Source: a virus
Virus record (IMG/VR): IMGVR_UViG_3300004463_000131
Span: 1 to 49,394 of that record
Length of the DNA: 49,394 bases
Strand: one strand, 5' to 3'
This document shows, in pieces, positions 32,162-40,647 of the stretch. The first letter of the stretch is position 1. Each line of letters begins with the position of its first letter. The notes under the pieces are model-generated. The model did not search any database, was not told where the DNA came from, and saw only the letters and a list, made by a program, of their open reading frames with translations. A program made the translations under genes and the position numbers.

Positions 32162-34861
32162 TCACCAGTCGATCTTCTCTGTTTCACCCCAACTCTTTCG
32201 ACTAGCTTTAGCTGACCATTGGATTACTAAGGGGTCTTCATAAGGAACTTTTACCTTAGCGAGAGTATCTTTAATATCTTGTTGGATAGAGATAGCATAC
32301 TTGTATTGATACTGAATGACGAAGCTATCATGTACTTGAAGCAAAAATTGTATCTTAGGACTTAAGTCTGGATTATCTCTTAATGCCATAGCTCCCTTGT
32401 TAACATTTATCCCCACACTTGATTGAGGAACCCAAGCTAGGCCCTTTCTTTTTAGATCGTCGTTCACTCGGTCGAAATAAACAATGCGGTAACCAAACTT
32501 GTTGCGAACGGTTCTCCCTGTAACCGCGCCACACGAAGGGCAAAGTCTCTTGCCGTTTGTCATAGTATTGCAATTCCAGCATTGCAAACCGTTCAGCCAG
32601 AATTCTGTTCTTCTGTGCCATTTTCTAATTCCAGGGTGAGCACTAAACCATCTTTCTTGGAATTCTTCTGCTTTACTAAGTGTCCATTTAAGACGATGGC
32701 TGAGGGTTTGAGGTTCCGCGCCGTAGTTAGTTGCGTGAACGCCTTTCTTAACGCTATCATAAAAGCTTCCGGGGATGCCGTTGCCCGCTTTAATTTCGTC
32801 ATCTGTCATGTTCCTAGTTTCATGCTCGAAGAGAGTTCTAGTATTGACTAGATGTATCTTCTTGCCCGCTCGGAAAGCTGCTTTAAGATCTTCATCGTCA
32901 GCTTCCCACGCAACAATGGTTGCATCAGCACCGCTTTGATCGTACTCCGCGAGTTCATAGCCAACATCCGGCTCAAACGACTTTCGCATGTTAGGGAAGT
33001 TAAAAAGTCCTCTCTCTTTTCCAGATGGGATGTTCTGAAAATTCCCTCCACGTCCATAAATATTACTTCGTGACGCGAAACGAAATGTATCTGTCCCGGT
33101 GACAGCATATTCACACCTGAGCCTTCCATCTGAGTCTTCTTCTGTTTCGCCAAAGGTAGATTGGAAGACACCGACGCTTCTCCTAGTTTCAAGTCTCTCT
33201 ACAATGGGAGCTATTATAGGTTCCCGTTCGGCAAGTATGGGTAGTGCAGTTTTGTCGAGAGTGATCTTTTGCTGGCCCTTAGTTTTCCCAGCCTTGCTTT
33301 TAACAAGCACTGGTTTAATTCCCATAATATCGTGGAAGATTTCTTTCTGTTGCTTCGTAGAAGTGGGCCATTGGGTTTTCTTATAGACACCGGGGGCAAT
33401 TTTCTTCCCCTTAGTTTTAGGCTCAACTTGTTTTCTAATCTCTTCCGGTATGAGATTAAGCAATTGCTCGTCGAATTGAACAAGCGCTTCTGTAAGGTCT
33501 TTATTTGTTTTGTCTTTCTCAGCACGATTAACCTTAACTCCTCTTATCATCATTTCCAATGCGAAGTCATTAGCGATACGGATTTGGAAGTCGAACTGTT
33601 CTTGAAGATTAAAGGCTTTAATGAGTTCTCTTTCTCCATCAAATACTTCAAACGTCTTAACACAATCTCGGCAATTATACTGCCAGCCCGTAAGTTCGTC
33701 ACGGCCACCGACTTCATCAAAGTCTTTGCCTTCGTCTTTCCAGTAGTAGTAGTGGTCGCAGTATAGACTGGCACAGTTATAAAGTGCCTTTCGTTGAATG
33801 CCTTGAGCGAAAGATTGTTTATTGGTCTTGTCACTAGGATCACCTCCACCGGGCCAGAGAACATGCTGGCCTATCATTGTGTCAAAATAAATCCTAGGAC
33901 GGACGAAGAGTTGATCAACGATATATTGAACATCAAAGAGCAAATTGTGTCCAATAAGGCGCAGATTAGGATGGCTAAGAATGCGTCGTAGAAGATTAAC
34001 AATTTCAAACTCCTCTACTTCATTCCAATAGCCGTCTGGTCTGAGGCTGCTAACAAATGGTAAACATATAGCTTCACCGCGCCGGTGCGACAGTCCAACA
34101 CAAGAAATGATTTGTCTGGATATACTCGTTTCAAGGTCGAGAACAACTTCTCTCGGGCCGCTCTCGAGCGAGCTAAGAAGTTCAAGGAGATACTCAGTTG
34201 CTGTACTAAAGCTAGGCTGTATGATGAAGCTATAATTCGGTTCATTCCAATCTTTGCCATCTAGGATCTTCCTTGCTCTCACAGATAGATCATGCTTGAT
34301 CATATATCTCCAAGCAAATGATCCTTGGAGGACGGCGGCAGGGTGATATGTAGGGAGAAATGGTATCCGGTCAAAGTAGGAGTCAGTGAATAGCTGACTG
34401 CCGCGCCACTCGCTAATGCCGGTTGGAACTTTGTAGCCCGTATCATTGCCCGTGCGGTAGCAATTATCTGTAAGAGCCCAGAGTGAATAGGCGCCAAGTC
34501 CAATGATGAGTTTTGGTTTGATGGCTTGAATTTGATCCCGGAGAACCTGAAGTCCATCATATACAATTTGTTGTGGATAGAGAGTTTTATACGCGGGAAC
34601 TTGCTGTGCTTTGACAAAGGCGTTACCCCAAAAGAAATTCTTCATATCATTATCAGCAGGTCTGGCGCTGACAACATTTGTGAAGAAGACTTCACTTATG
34701 GGAATGTTGCTTTCAAAGAGGAGTTTTTCTAGCTCTTGGCCAGAAGCTCCAACAAAAGGCTGCTGACGAAAGGCTTCTTCCTTCCCCCAGCTTTCCCCTA
34801 CTATCATAATAGAACCAGAGCGATTACCTCTAGTTCCGTAAAATGTGCTAGGATTTAGCAT
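32162..34861 (-). CDS. DNA polymerase A with N-terminal uracil-DNA-glycosylase-like domain and 3'-5' exonuclease
   Basis: An 899-aa fusion from the ATG at 34861. Residues about 17-200 look like a UDG superfamily domain (VGESWGKEE, PFVGASGQEL, LPTYHPAAVLQ) without the iron-sulfur cysteines of family 4. A DnaQ-type exonuclease has D242/E244 (VLDLETS), D310 (GHNLLFD) and Y395/D399 (YNCRD). Family A polymerase motifs are D641 (EYDQSGAD), the O-helix KKGVHATNYG and H844-D845 (VHDS). A CxxC...CxxC zinc knuckle (C761, C764, C774, C777) is inserted after motif B. It is the replicative polymerase of the phage. Confidence 0.9.
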   Translation of the reverse strand: MLNPSTFYGTRGNRSGSIMIVGESWGKEEAFRQQPFVGASGQELEKLLFESNIPISEVFFTNVVSARPADNDMKNFFWGNAFVKAQQVPAYKTLYPQQIVYDGLQVLRDQIQAIKPKLIIGLGAYSLWALTDNCYRTGNDTGYKVPTGISEWRGSQLFTDSYFDRIPFLPTYHPAAVLQGSFAWRYMIKHDLSVRARKILDGKDWNEPNYSFIIQPSFSTATEYLLELLSSLESGPREVVLDLETSISRQIISCVGLSHRRGEAICLPFVSSLRPDGYWNEVEEFEIVNLLRRILSHPNLRLIGHNLLFDVQYIVDQLFVRPRIYFDTMIGQHVLWPGGGDPSDKTNKQSFAQGIQRKALYNCASLYCDHYYYWKDEGKDFDEVGGRDELTGWQYNCRDCVKTFEVFDGERELIKAFNLQEQFDFQIRIANDFALEMMIRGVKVNRAEKDKTNKDLTEALVQFDEQLLNLIPEEIRKQVEPKTKGKKIAPGVYKKTQWPTSTKQQKEIFHDIMGIKPVLVKSKAGKTKGQQKITLDKTALPILAEREPIIAPIVERLETRRSVGVFQSTFGETEEDSDGRLRCEYAVTGTDTFRFASRSNIYGRGGNFQNIPSGKERGLFNFPNMRKSFEPDVGYELAEYDQSGADATIVAWEADDEDLKAAFRAGKKIHLVNTRTLFEHETRNMTDDEIKAGNGIPGSFYDSVKKGVHATNYGAEPQTLSHRLKWTLSKAEEFQERWFSAHPGIRKWHRRTEFWLNGLQCWNCNTMTNGKRLCPSCGAVTGRTVRNKFGYRIVYFDRVNDDLKRKGLAWVPQSSVGINVNKGAMALRDNPDLSPKIQFLLQVHDSFVIQYQYKYAISIQQDIKDTLAKVKVPYEDPLVIQWSAKASRKSWGETEKIDW

Positions 34862-35093
34862 CCCACTTCTTATCCTTCCCCTTATGTTCAGCAATAATTT
34901 CAGGTATCTTGACTGACATATGATCCTTCCAGTCAGTCTTATTCTTCCCTACCATAGCTTCACTTAGGGGGAAGTTTTTATTCATAAAGGCTTCAATACT
35001 AGTTCTATCTCTACAGTTATTAAACTCCTTCTCTAAATCAGGACGAATAGTCCTAACTGTTTCCTTCAATTTCATCCACAGTTCCGCGCCCAT
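34848..35093 (-). CDS. Hypothetical protein upstream of polymerase
   Basis: An 81-aa charged helical protein (KLKETVRTIRPDLEKEFNN), GGAG 7 bases before the ATG. It overlaps the polymerase start by 14 bases and the next gene upstream by 41. No family recognised; being locked to the polymerase gene hints at a replication accessory. Confidence 0.65.
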   Translation of the reverse strand: MGAELWMKLKETVRTIRPDLEKEFNNCRDRTSIEAFMNKNFPLSEAMVGKNKTDWKDHMSVKIPEIIAEHKGKDKKWDAKS

Positions 35094-35433
35094 TAAAATT
35101 CTCCAAGGCTTTGACCATTTGATCTACTATGGCTATCAACCGCATTACATTTTCTTCTGTAGTGTGTTGACGATTTTGTAGGAGACTGAGGCTTCGCTCT
35201 AAGTGAGCTATCTTAGCACTAAGCTCTTTCACTAGAAGATGCTCTGCTACGCTAGTTGTCATAATGTCTTCCATCTTAGCTCTATAGTAACGCTGGGATA
35301 TGTTTATTGCTGTGCTAATATAGAGCGAATTAGCACAGTCAGGGCAATAGACGAGGCCAGCAATATCACTAGCGCGTACAATCCAGTTAAGATGAGCGCA
35401 ACTTGGCTTGGCGTCGGAATTTTCATCAGTCAT
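35053..35433 (-). CDS. Hypothetical protein with CxxC and coiled coil
   Basis: A 126-aa protein. An N-terminal CAHLNWIV and YCPDCANS could bind one zinc ion (with the earlier Cys and His). Residues 60-110 are a coiled coil (LLVKELSAKIAHLERSLSLL). AAGGA lies about 8 bases upstream. Its function is unknown; such small zinc-knuckle proteins are frequent in this operon. Confidence 0.62.
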   Translation of the reverse strand: MTDENSDAKPSCAHLNWIVRASDIAGLVYCPDCANSLYISTAINISQRYYRAKMEDIMTTSVAEHLLVKELSAKIAHLERSLSLLQNRQHTTEENVMRLIAIVDQMVKALENFNGRGTVDEIEGNS

Positions 35434-35677
35434 ACTCCAATTCCTTCTTCTCAGCTAACCATTGCTTTACACCAATAGTCACCCTATCTCCTTTCTTGAA
35501 GCTTTGAATATTCCTATCCGCATTCCAAGCTAGGCATGATCTAGGTATCCAATAGCTCTCTCCATTCTGTGCTACTAGAACTGCATCAGTTGTCATTGTG
35601 ATGTAGTCACAATGGACGTAGACGTAATCTTCGCTTTTCATTTCAGACCTAGCATAGTCACTCTTAAGATCACCCAT
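35426..35677 (-). CDS. Small beta-barrel-like protein
   Basis: An 83-aa protein from the ATG at 35677, which has GGAG seven bases upstream; a longer frame to 35725 has none. The phrase AVLVAQNGESYWIPRSCLAW followed by FKKGDRVTIGV is a pattern I know from many unnamed phage ORFs. It might be an SH3- or OB-like barrel, possibly nucleic-acid related. Confidence 0.6.
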   Translation of the reverse strand: MGDLKSDYARSEMKSEDYVYVHCDYITMTTDAVLVAQNGESYWIPRSCLAWNADRNIQSFKKGDRVTIGVKQWLAEKKELEYD

Positions 35678-35698
35678 GTTAGTTCTCCAGAATAAAGC

Positions 35699-35738
35699 GG
35701 AGTGGGAGAAGCTGCTCCACAACAACCTCCCCCACTCC
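35699..35738. repeat. Inverted repeat in the gap before the ssDNA-binding-like gene
   Basis: GGAGTGGG (35699-35706) pairs perfectly with CCCACTCC (35731-35738) around a 24-nt loop. It lies in the untranslated interval 35678-35802 of the leftward operon, with no T tract. It may be an RNA processing or stability element separating the two halves of the operon. Confidence 0.5.
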
Positions 35739-35802
35739 TACACACGCTACGGGAGTATCAAGAGCAGTCTACTAGCAACTGCCCGCGTCAAACAGTGCGA
35801 GA

Positions 35803-36255
35803 CTATTTGCCCTTGGCGTAGCGTGTGATCCTTGCAAATGTCTCTCCAGCATTATCACCTTTGCCGGGAACGTGATCAACCATGATCTTTACTGGCCCGG
35901 CTCCGTTGAGCATGTTGAAGTTCCATTTCTGCTTAGCATCATTCTGCCCGACAGCTTCACGAAGCCGACCGAGCTTGATGTTCTTATTCGGCCCGAACTG
36001 GAGAGCGCCATTTTCAAAATCAAGAAAAATTCTATCCTGAATTTGAGGCTGCTCTACACCCATGACCTTCTTCAGTTCTTCATTCAACAAACCCCAAGTG
36101 ATAACTAGAATAGGCTTACCATCGAACTCATCCATGCTGAGTTCTTTGACAAAACCATCCCACTCACCCTTTGGGGTAAGAGTAAACTTCGTTTCGTTAG
36201 CTCCCTTAATCTCTGCGGAAAGGAAGACATTCGGATCGAAGGTAGATACGGCCAT
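35803..36255 (-). CDS. Possible ssDNA-binding-like replication protein
   Basis: A 150-aa beta-rich protein (KFTLTPKGEWDGFVKEL, GKPILVITWGLLNEEL, RIFLDFENGALQFG) with a flexible basic end (RYAKGK). Proteins of this size and look, near a RecA-like ATPase and polymerase, are often OB-fold ssDNA-binding proteins or DUF669-like. AGGAG lies 7 bases before the ATG. I cannot identify a diagnostic motif, so the role is tentative. Confidence 0.5.
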   Translation of the reverse strand: MAVSTFDPNVFLSAEIKGANETKFTLTPKGEWDGFVKELSMDEFDGKPILVITWGLLNEELKKVMGVEQPQIQDRIFLDFENGALQFGPNKNIKLGRLREAVGQNDAKQKWNFNMLNGAGPVKIMVDHVPGKGDNAGETFARITRYAKGK

Positions 36256-36265
36256 TTTATTTCTC

Positions 36266-36652
36266 CTATGGCGTTTGATAATCTATTCTTATTTTACCTG
36301 CTTCTACTTTTGCTTTATCCATTACCTCCTTGCTGGTTAACTTTACATCTAACTCAAACCGCCAACCACGGAATTTATGCTTAACTATTGCCCATCTAGT
36401 GACCCTGAGTTTTTGCTTAACTCTTGCTAGATGGCAATAGAAAGATTGTGTAGCGTCGCTAGTAAACCTGGCTAAGTCTTGTGGAGAATACATTCTTTTT
36501 ATTATTACTGATTTAGAAACAGGATTAGGCCAGTCCTGCAAGATTGCCATAGCTAGGCCATACTCTCTGCGAGGAAGCTTTAGCTTCTCCATTAGGAGAA
36601 GTAATTCCTCTGGAGCCTTATGAACAGGAAGACCGCAATGAGGGCAGAGCAT
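36266..36652 (-). CDS. Winged-helix DNA-binding protein with zinc motif
   Basis: A 128-aa protein. CPHC at the N-terminus suggests a partial zinc knuckle. Residues 25-100 follow the OmpR/PhoB-type winged-helix pattern: REYGLAMAILQDWPNPVSKS, then SFYCHLARVKQKLR and the wing FRGWRFEL. It could regulate early-to-late switching. It is coupled to the gene upstream through TAATG. Confidence 0.6.
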   Translation of the reverse strand: MLCPHCGLPVHKAPEELLLLMEKLKLPRREYGLAMAILQDWPNPVSKSVIIKRMYSPQDLARFTSDATQSFYCHLARVKQKLRVTRWAIVKHKFRGWRFELDVKLTSKEVMDKAKVEAGKIRIDYQTP

Positions 36653-36888
36653 TATTTCTTACTCGTTTGGAGGGCGATCGCTTTATTCCGCCAGTCCTCA
36701 GCGCACTCTTTATAGGTGTCGGCCTCCCGCTCAACTTCCGCCAGCTTTGCCGAGAGCAAAGTAAGGGCGTTGACTAGGGCGAACACCTCATGGTCATGCA
36801 GTTGGATCATATCACCAGTTGGCGTGCCGATTGCTTTACTTAGCCTCTCGACCAACTCTCCTACATCGGGGGCAACTTTCTCATTCAT
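36652..36888 (-). CDS. Hypothetical coiled-coil protein
   Basis: A 78-aa helical protein (ELVERLSKAIGTPTG, LTLLSAKLAEVEREADTYKE). It overlaps the Sak4-like gene as ATGA and the next as TAATG. No family recognised; heptad pattern suggests dimerisation. Confidence 0.65.
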   Translation of the reverse strand: MNEKVAPDVGELVERLSKAIGTPTGDMIQLHDHEVFALVNALTLLSAKLAEVEREADTYKECAEDWRNKAIALQTSKK

Positions 36889-37793
36889 TTCATTTCATTC
36901 CTAGCTTTCCAAACTTCTACTATCTGCTGAAAGCTTGGTGCTAAACCGTCCTTCAGAGGTAAGGAGCGTGATTTCAGGTCCACATTCAGAGCGGCCGTAC
37001 TCCACGTAAACTTGTCTCCCTCCTTTTGTGCTAAAATAACATCCGAAAACGTACGCGGGAGCTTCGGTGCTAACTTTTTGCCCAGCGCACCAACCATAGT
37101 AATCGGAACCCCGGAAACTATATCTGGCTCCTTCTCTATATGGGCCGTCAAAACGAAGAAGCATTTAAGATCACCAGTAAGCTTTAGAATAAGCTTCTCT
37201 TCTGCCGCCATTGCTACTCCCCATTCTCCTTGGTGAGCAGTAACCTTACCCCCAAGAACAAGATCGATAGCCATAACATTAATACCAGAGAGACTATCAA
37301 TAGCAAGGGCCACGTTTGGCGGGAATTGATCAACCGGACCAAAAGACTCACCAGTGCGCTTATCTGTAAAATCGCTGAGGCAAGATAGAAGCTCGATGAA
37401 CTGGTTATATTTACCTTTTCCCGGACCGCTCTTAATACTTGCAAGACCTTCATAGCCAAAGTTTCCTACTTGTTTAGCTTGAGTTATCATCGTATCGAAA
37501 TCTACACTCGCGGGAGCGATGTAGGAATAGTGGAACTTGTCAAGTGGGAGATTTCTTTCTCTAATTGCATCAAGGATAACTTCTTCGAAGCCGGGATCGG
37601 TTCCGATAGCGAACAGGTCGAGACCAGCTTCAATAAATGATACAAGGCTAGTAGTCTTTCCGCTTCCGGGAGGTCCAATAAGCAGAGTTTTAGTTCCAAA
37701 AGAGTTATAGACGGGAGCTTGCTCATTTTCATTCACCATAGAAGTAAACTTTCTTTGAGCAGATAGGACAATTGATTGTTGTATAGTCGCCAT
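36885..37793 (-). CDS. Sak4-like RecA-fold ATPase (recombination)
   Basis: A 302-aa ATPase. Walker A is GPPGSGKTT (about residues 40-48), Walker B is NVALAIDSLS, and a later FFVLTAHIEKE matches the sensor region of AAA_24/Sak4 proteins. Such proteins promote single-strand annealing or strand exchange with SSB during phage recombination. The start is uncertain: ATG 37793 overlaps the neighbour by 65 bases without ribosome site; ATG 37739 (residue 19) overlaps by 11 and still leaves the ATPase core intact. Confidence 0.78.
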   Translation of the reverse strand: MATIQQSIVLSAQRKFTSMVNENEQAPVYNSFGTKTLLIGPPGSGKTTSLVSFIEAGLDLFAIGTDPGFEEVILDAIRERNLPLDKFHYSYIAPASVDFDTMITQAKQVGNFGYEGLASIKSGPGKGKYNQFIELLSCLSDFTDKRTGESFGPVDQFPPNVALAIDSLSGINVMAIDLVLGGKVTAHQGEWGVAMAAEEKLILKLTGDLKCFFVLTAHIEKEPDIVSGVPITMVGALGKKLAPKLPRTFSDVILAQKEGDKFTWSTAALNVDLKSRSLPLKDGLAPSFQQIVEVWKARNEMK

Positions 37794-37920
37794 CGCGTTG
37801 ATCGGAATGAAATTGCATGTCTATTTTCTGACAAGTAAAAACAGTTCCACAGTCATCGCAACGCAGTTCGTATTTAATTTCACTCTTTGGAGTGCCTTTA
37901 GTTAGAATTTCTATCGCCAT
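37729..37920 (-). CDS. Zinc-ribbon protein
   Basis: A 63-aa protein from ATG 37920, overlapping the previous stop in ATGGCGATAG. RCDDCG and NCPICSK are two CxxC knuckles about 30 residues apart, forming a classic zinc ribbon. Likely a small nucleic-acid or protein-binding adaptor. A longer frame to 37983 would overlap the LuxR-type gene and is unlikely. Confidence 0.68.
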   Translation of the reverse strand: MAIEILTKGTPKSEIKYELRCDDCGTVFTCQKIDMQFHSDQRDGDYTTINCPICSKKVYFYGE

Positions 37921-38276
37921 TTCTTGTATGCCTCTATTAGTTGTTTCTTCGAGTGGACGTTGAACTTCTTGAATAGGTGCCATAGGTGAGTTTTCAGCGT
38001 AGGCATTTCTACGCCAAGACCGTAAGCTATTAGTTTGTAACCTAGAAGTGGATTGTTATCTAGAGCCTCACATAGATCGCGCTCTCTCTGAGTTAGCTTT
38101 ATGCTAACATCTACTACTGGAAATCCAACAGGAGCTTCCATAGACCAACAGTTAGGAGCTATTTCTGTCGCGGCAATTCCATCAATGTTAAATGGCACAG
38201 ACATGGCAATTATTCTTTTCTTGCCCGGCTGTCCAATATTAACACTGTGAAAGGTGTAAGAGATTAGGTCGTCCAT
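37911..38276 (-). CDS. LuxR/GerE-type helix-turn-helix regulator
   Basis: A 121-aa protein from ATG 38276, coupled as TAATG. The C-terminal 60 residues (KLTQRERDLCEALDNNPLLG, AYGLGVEMPTLKTHLWHLFK, KFNVHSKKQLIEAY) match the LuxR-type HTH of response regulators. The N-terminal 50 residues are not a recognisable receiver domain. A phage transcription regulator is likely; targets are unknown. Confidence 0.75.
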   Translation of the reverse strand: MDDLISYTFHSVNIGQPGKKRIIAMSVPFNIDGIAATEIAPNCWSMEAPVGFPVVDVSIKLTQRERDLCEALDNNPLLGYKLIAYGLGVEMPTLKTHLWHLFKKFNVHSKKQLIEAYKKWR

Positions 38277-38542
38277 TAGGCCCATCGCCGGTTTATCTCT
38301 TTGCATTCCTCTAGGGTGAGACATTTATTAGCTACTAGAATTCCTTGTAAGTAACCTAGCCAACGACCTAGTTTAGCATCAGTAAAATATTCTTCCATGC
38401 CGCCTTCGAAAGCCTTATCAATTCTTCTCTGCATTTCTAAGAAATGAGCCATGTCTGTATCGTCATGGGCAAGCTTATTGTGAATATAGTCGCGATTAAT
38501 AGCAAGGCCAAGTGTCTCGTTGAACGCTTCTCTCTGGTTCAT
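38276..38542 (-). CDS. Hypothetical helical protein
   Basis: An 88-aa protein (LGLAINRDYIHNKLAHDD, DAKLGRWLGYLQGILV) with TAATG coupling on both sides. This resembles the unnamed small proteins of replication operons that carry a conserved LGRWLGYLQG-type helix. Function is unknown. Confidence 0.68.
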   Translation of the reverse strand: MNQREAFNETLGLAINRDYIHNKLAHDDTDMAHFLEMQRRIDKAFEGGMEEYFTDAKLGRWLGYLQGILVANKCLTLEECKEINRRWA

Positions 38543-38691
38543 TAGTAGTACCTCTTCCTATCACCAGTCATCCGCCAGCCTTTAGTTCTACTTATATGAA
38601 CTTTCAACTGTCTAGCGCTGTCTTTAGCTTTAGTTCTTCTCATCCAGCGATATGTCCATTCTTCTCTTGGACCTTTAGACTTCTGAGCCAC
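38542..38691 (-). CDS. 49-aa basic protein
   Basis: A GTG-start ORF encoding MAQKSKGPREEWTYRWMR... to GDRKRYY. It begins inside the end of the nuclease gene and its stop overlaps the next ATG as TAATG. Strongly basic with two Trp residues. The coupling on both sides supports translation, despite the short length and weak ribosome site. Confidence 0.58.
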   Translation of the reverse strand: MAQKSKGPREEWTYRWMRRTKAKDSARQLKVHISRTKGWRMTGDRKRYY

Positions 38692-39619
38692 TTTTAACCT
38701 GTCCTACGTCTAGGGGGTTCCATTTTCTAACAGTGTAACTATCTAGCCAAATCTCAGGATTAGGAGATTTGCACAAATCCATCATGCTACATCCACCATA
38801 AGCTGAACAAGCATCCCCATAGCTCATAGGGAAGTCTTTATTAATCCAAATCTCCTTAAGCTTTTCTACCTTATAAATCATTTCCTCATACCAGCGTTCT
38901 ATCTGGAAGTTGCCATACTGTATCAAAGCTTCTTGGTGCTTGATGCTCTTCTGCTGTATAGCAATTCCACGAACCACACACATACTCGCAGGTATATCAA
39001 ACTGACGAGCAGCCCAAGTATAACCGAGAAACTGACCACGCATGTCAAAAGAAGAAGCCCAATTAGGCATGAAAGTATAAGTAGTCTTCTCATCAACAAC
39101 ACAAACATTTCCCTGATACTCCCCTATCATGTCACATCTTCCCGCGTATATGAGTGGATTTCCAGTCTCAGGGTGAGTGATTCTAAGGGGGATAGAGAAT
39201 GTAAATTCAACAGCAGGAGCACCATTATGTTTTCTAAAAGGTTGAATATGATCGGTTTCTGGATCATACTCTCGAAAATAGTCGAAGAGTGCTGCGCTAA
39301 TGTTAATGAAATCTTTATAGTATCCACTTCCTTCGCTTGGCACATCGTCATAAGTTCCCCAATAACTGATAAGCGCTCTCCATCCGTCATAGAGTGCGGT
39401 ATCGAGACTGTTATTTGCCAAGTAGAATGACTTTCGTACTGTTTCCACAGCATGAGCGAACGCGCCTCCGGCGTGAAGGTGGATGGATTTGTTAGAGGGG
39501 GAAAGGTTCAGGCAATATTGATAGAGGAACTTCGTCGGACAAGAGAATGTCGCGAGAATGCTGCTATCAATAACTTCTGGAAAGGACGCTTTGGCTAGAA
39601 TGTCAGGATGGGGTTTCAT
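38675..39619 (-). CDS. Cas4/RecB-like PD-(D/E)XK nuclease with Fe-S cysteines
   Basis: A 314-aa protein from ATG 39619 (AGGA 7 bases upstream, ATGA overlap). RecB-family nuclease motifs are H56 (GAFAHAVE), D163 (AGRCDMIG), D176-E177-K178 (VVDEKTT) and QFLGYTWAA. Cysteines at 27, 271, 277 and 283 match the Fe-S cluster arrangement of Cas4/AddB nucleases. It probably processes DNA ends for recombination with the Sak4-like ATPase. No other CRISPR gene or array is present. Confidence 0.8.
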   Translation of the reverse strand: MKPHPDILAKASFPEVIDSSILATFSCPTKFLYQYCLNLSPSNKSIHLHAGGAFAHAVETVRKSFYLANNSLDTALYDGWRALISYWGTYDDVPSEGSGYYKDFINISAALFDYFREYDPETDHIQPFRKHNGAPAVEFTFSIPLRITHPETGNPLIYAGRCDMIGEYQGNVCVVDEKTTYTFMPNWASSFDMRGQFLGYTWAARQFDIPASMCVVRGIAIQQKSIKHQEALIQYGNFQIERWYEEMIYKVEKLKEIWINKDFPMSYGDACSAYGGCSMMDLCKSPNPEIWLDSYTVRKWNPLDVGQVKSGSEV

Positions 39620-40209
39620 GGAGCTATCCTGCATTCTGTTGGATAGTAGACTGCTTGGCTATATCCTACATTGTCTGTTACTTTCAAAATATGAGTGACT
39701 TCTCTCATAGTTGGATGATTATTAGTATTTTCGAAAACTTTCGTTACTTGAACTGTGTTGCCTTTAAGGTAAGCGTGACAACTGTTGGAGTTAATTCCAT
39801 CAACAGTTATCTCCATTAGCATTCCGACTTTGGGAACAGAAATTAGCTCATCTAATACTGTAGGATCGAACCGGCAGTCTTCATTAATAGGACTAACTTT
39901 CTGACATTCACAAGGATTACTATTACCACTTATGATATCAGTGATAATATAACCTCTTCCTTTGCACTTGACGCAGGTCATTTCTTCTACCTTTTCGCTA
40001 TCTTTGTAGAGCTTTTCATCTGTTACTGCTGGCGGTCCTGATACTCCCATTTTACACCCACAATAAGAACAGTCAGAATTCTCTGGAAGATTAAACCAAT
40101 TGCAATGTGGGCATCTTTTCAACATTTGTTTCTTATCTAAGTTATACCAATCCGGCTCTTGCCATTTATTAACTTCTATCTTATTACCGAAAAAGTCTAT
40201 CTTCTTCAA
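39616..40209 (-). CDS. Zinc-finger protein with DnaJ-like CxxCxGxG motif
   Basis: A 197-aa protein with a TTG start at 40209, six bases after GGAGG. Residues about 30-55 hold CPHC and CSYC (zinc ribbon). A DnaJ-type CVKCKGRGY and PCEC pair follow (about 80-102). A longer frame to 40326 is open but overlaps the 65-aa gene and lacks a ribosome site. The C-terminal half is beta-rich (EITVDGINSNSCHAYLKG). Role unknown; possible chaperone-like or nucleic-acid adaptor. Confidence 0.62.
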   Translation of the reverse strand: MKKIDFFGNKIEVNKWQEPDWYNLDKKQMLKRCPHCNWFNLPENSDCSYCGCKMGVSGPPAVTDEKLYKDSEKVEEMTCVKCKGRGYIITDIISGNSNPCECQKVSPINEDCRFDPTVLDELISVPKVGMLMEITVDGINSNSCHAYLKGNTVQVTKVFENTNNHPTMREVTHILKVTDNVGYSQAVYYPTECRIAP

Positions 40210-40381
40210 CGACAACCTCCAGCGGTCGAGTACTGAAGTGAGTCCTTTCCCACTGAAACATTTGCTTCCGAAGGTCTTCAACAATCTTGTCTCTGAGTTC
40301 TGGAAGTGTCGTTGATCTTTCGACAATTACACTTTTCTCCTTCTTAGTTCTTAATTGGATTTTGTAAAATCTTAGAGCCAT
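40184..40381 (-). CDS. 65-aa hypothetical protein
   Basis: A small basic protein (ALRFYKIQLRTKKEKSVIVE, LPELRDKIVEDLRKQMF). AAGGATAAGGATA precedes the ATG. It overlaps the zinc-finger gene by 26 bases. No family recognised. Confidence 0.62.
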   Translation of the reverse strand: MALRFYKIQLRTKKEKSVIVERSTTLPELRDKIVEDLRKQMFQWERTHFSTRPLEVVVEEDRLFR

Positions 40382-40392
40382 TATCCTTATCC

Positions 40393-40647
40393 TTAAAAAA
40401 GATCTTCAAGCTTCTCCTCCAATACTGCCGGAAGTTCACTCTCAGTCTTCTTCCCACCGGCTCTGATCTTTCTTAGAGCCACTATCATTCTAATCCCGTC
40501 TCGGACTTCATCATCACTAAGACCTCCGCCTTCTAGGGCTTTGATCCTAAGTTGGTTGATGTTATTTACTAGTTCAGCTTGTTCCATTCCCTTACTCGCC
40601 AGTTCCTCATCAGTTATATCATCGAAGAGTGGAGGTAGTTTAGTCAT
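40393..40647 (-). CDS. 84-aa acidic hypothetical protein
   Basis: MTKLPPLFDDITDEELASKG... with a helical centre (LVNNINQLRIKALEGGGLSD) and an acidic end (LEEKLEDLF). It overlaps the stop of the 46-aa gene by 8 bases. No family recognised. Confidence 0.65.
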   Translation of the reverse strand: MTKLPPLFDDITDEELASKGMEQAELVNNINQLRIKALEGGGLSDDEVRDGIRMIVALRKIRAGGKKTESELPAVLEEKLEDLF

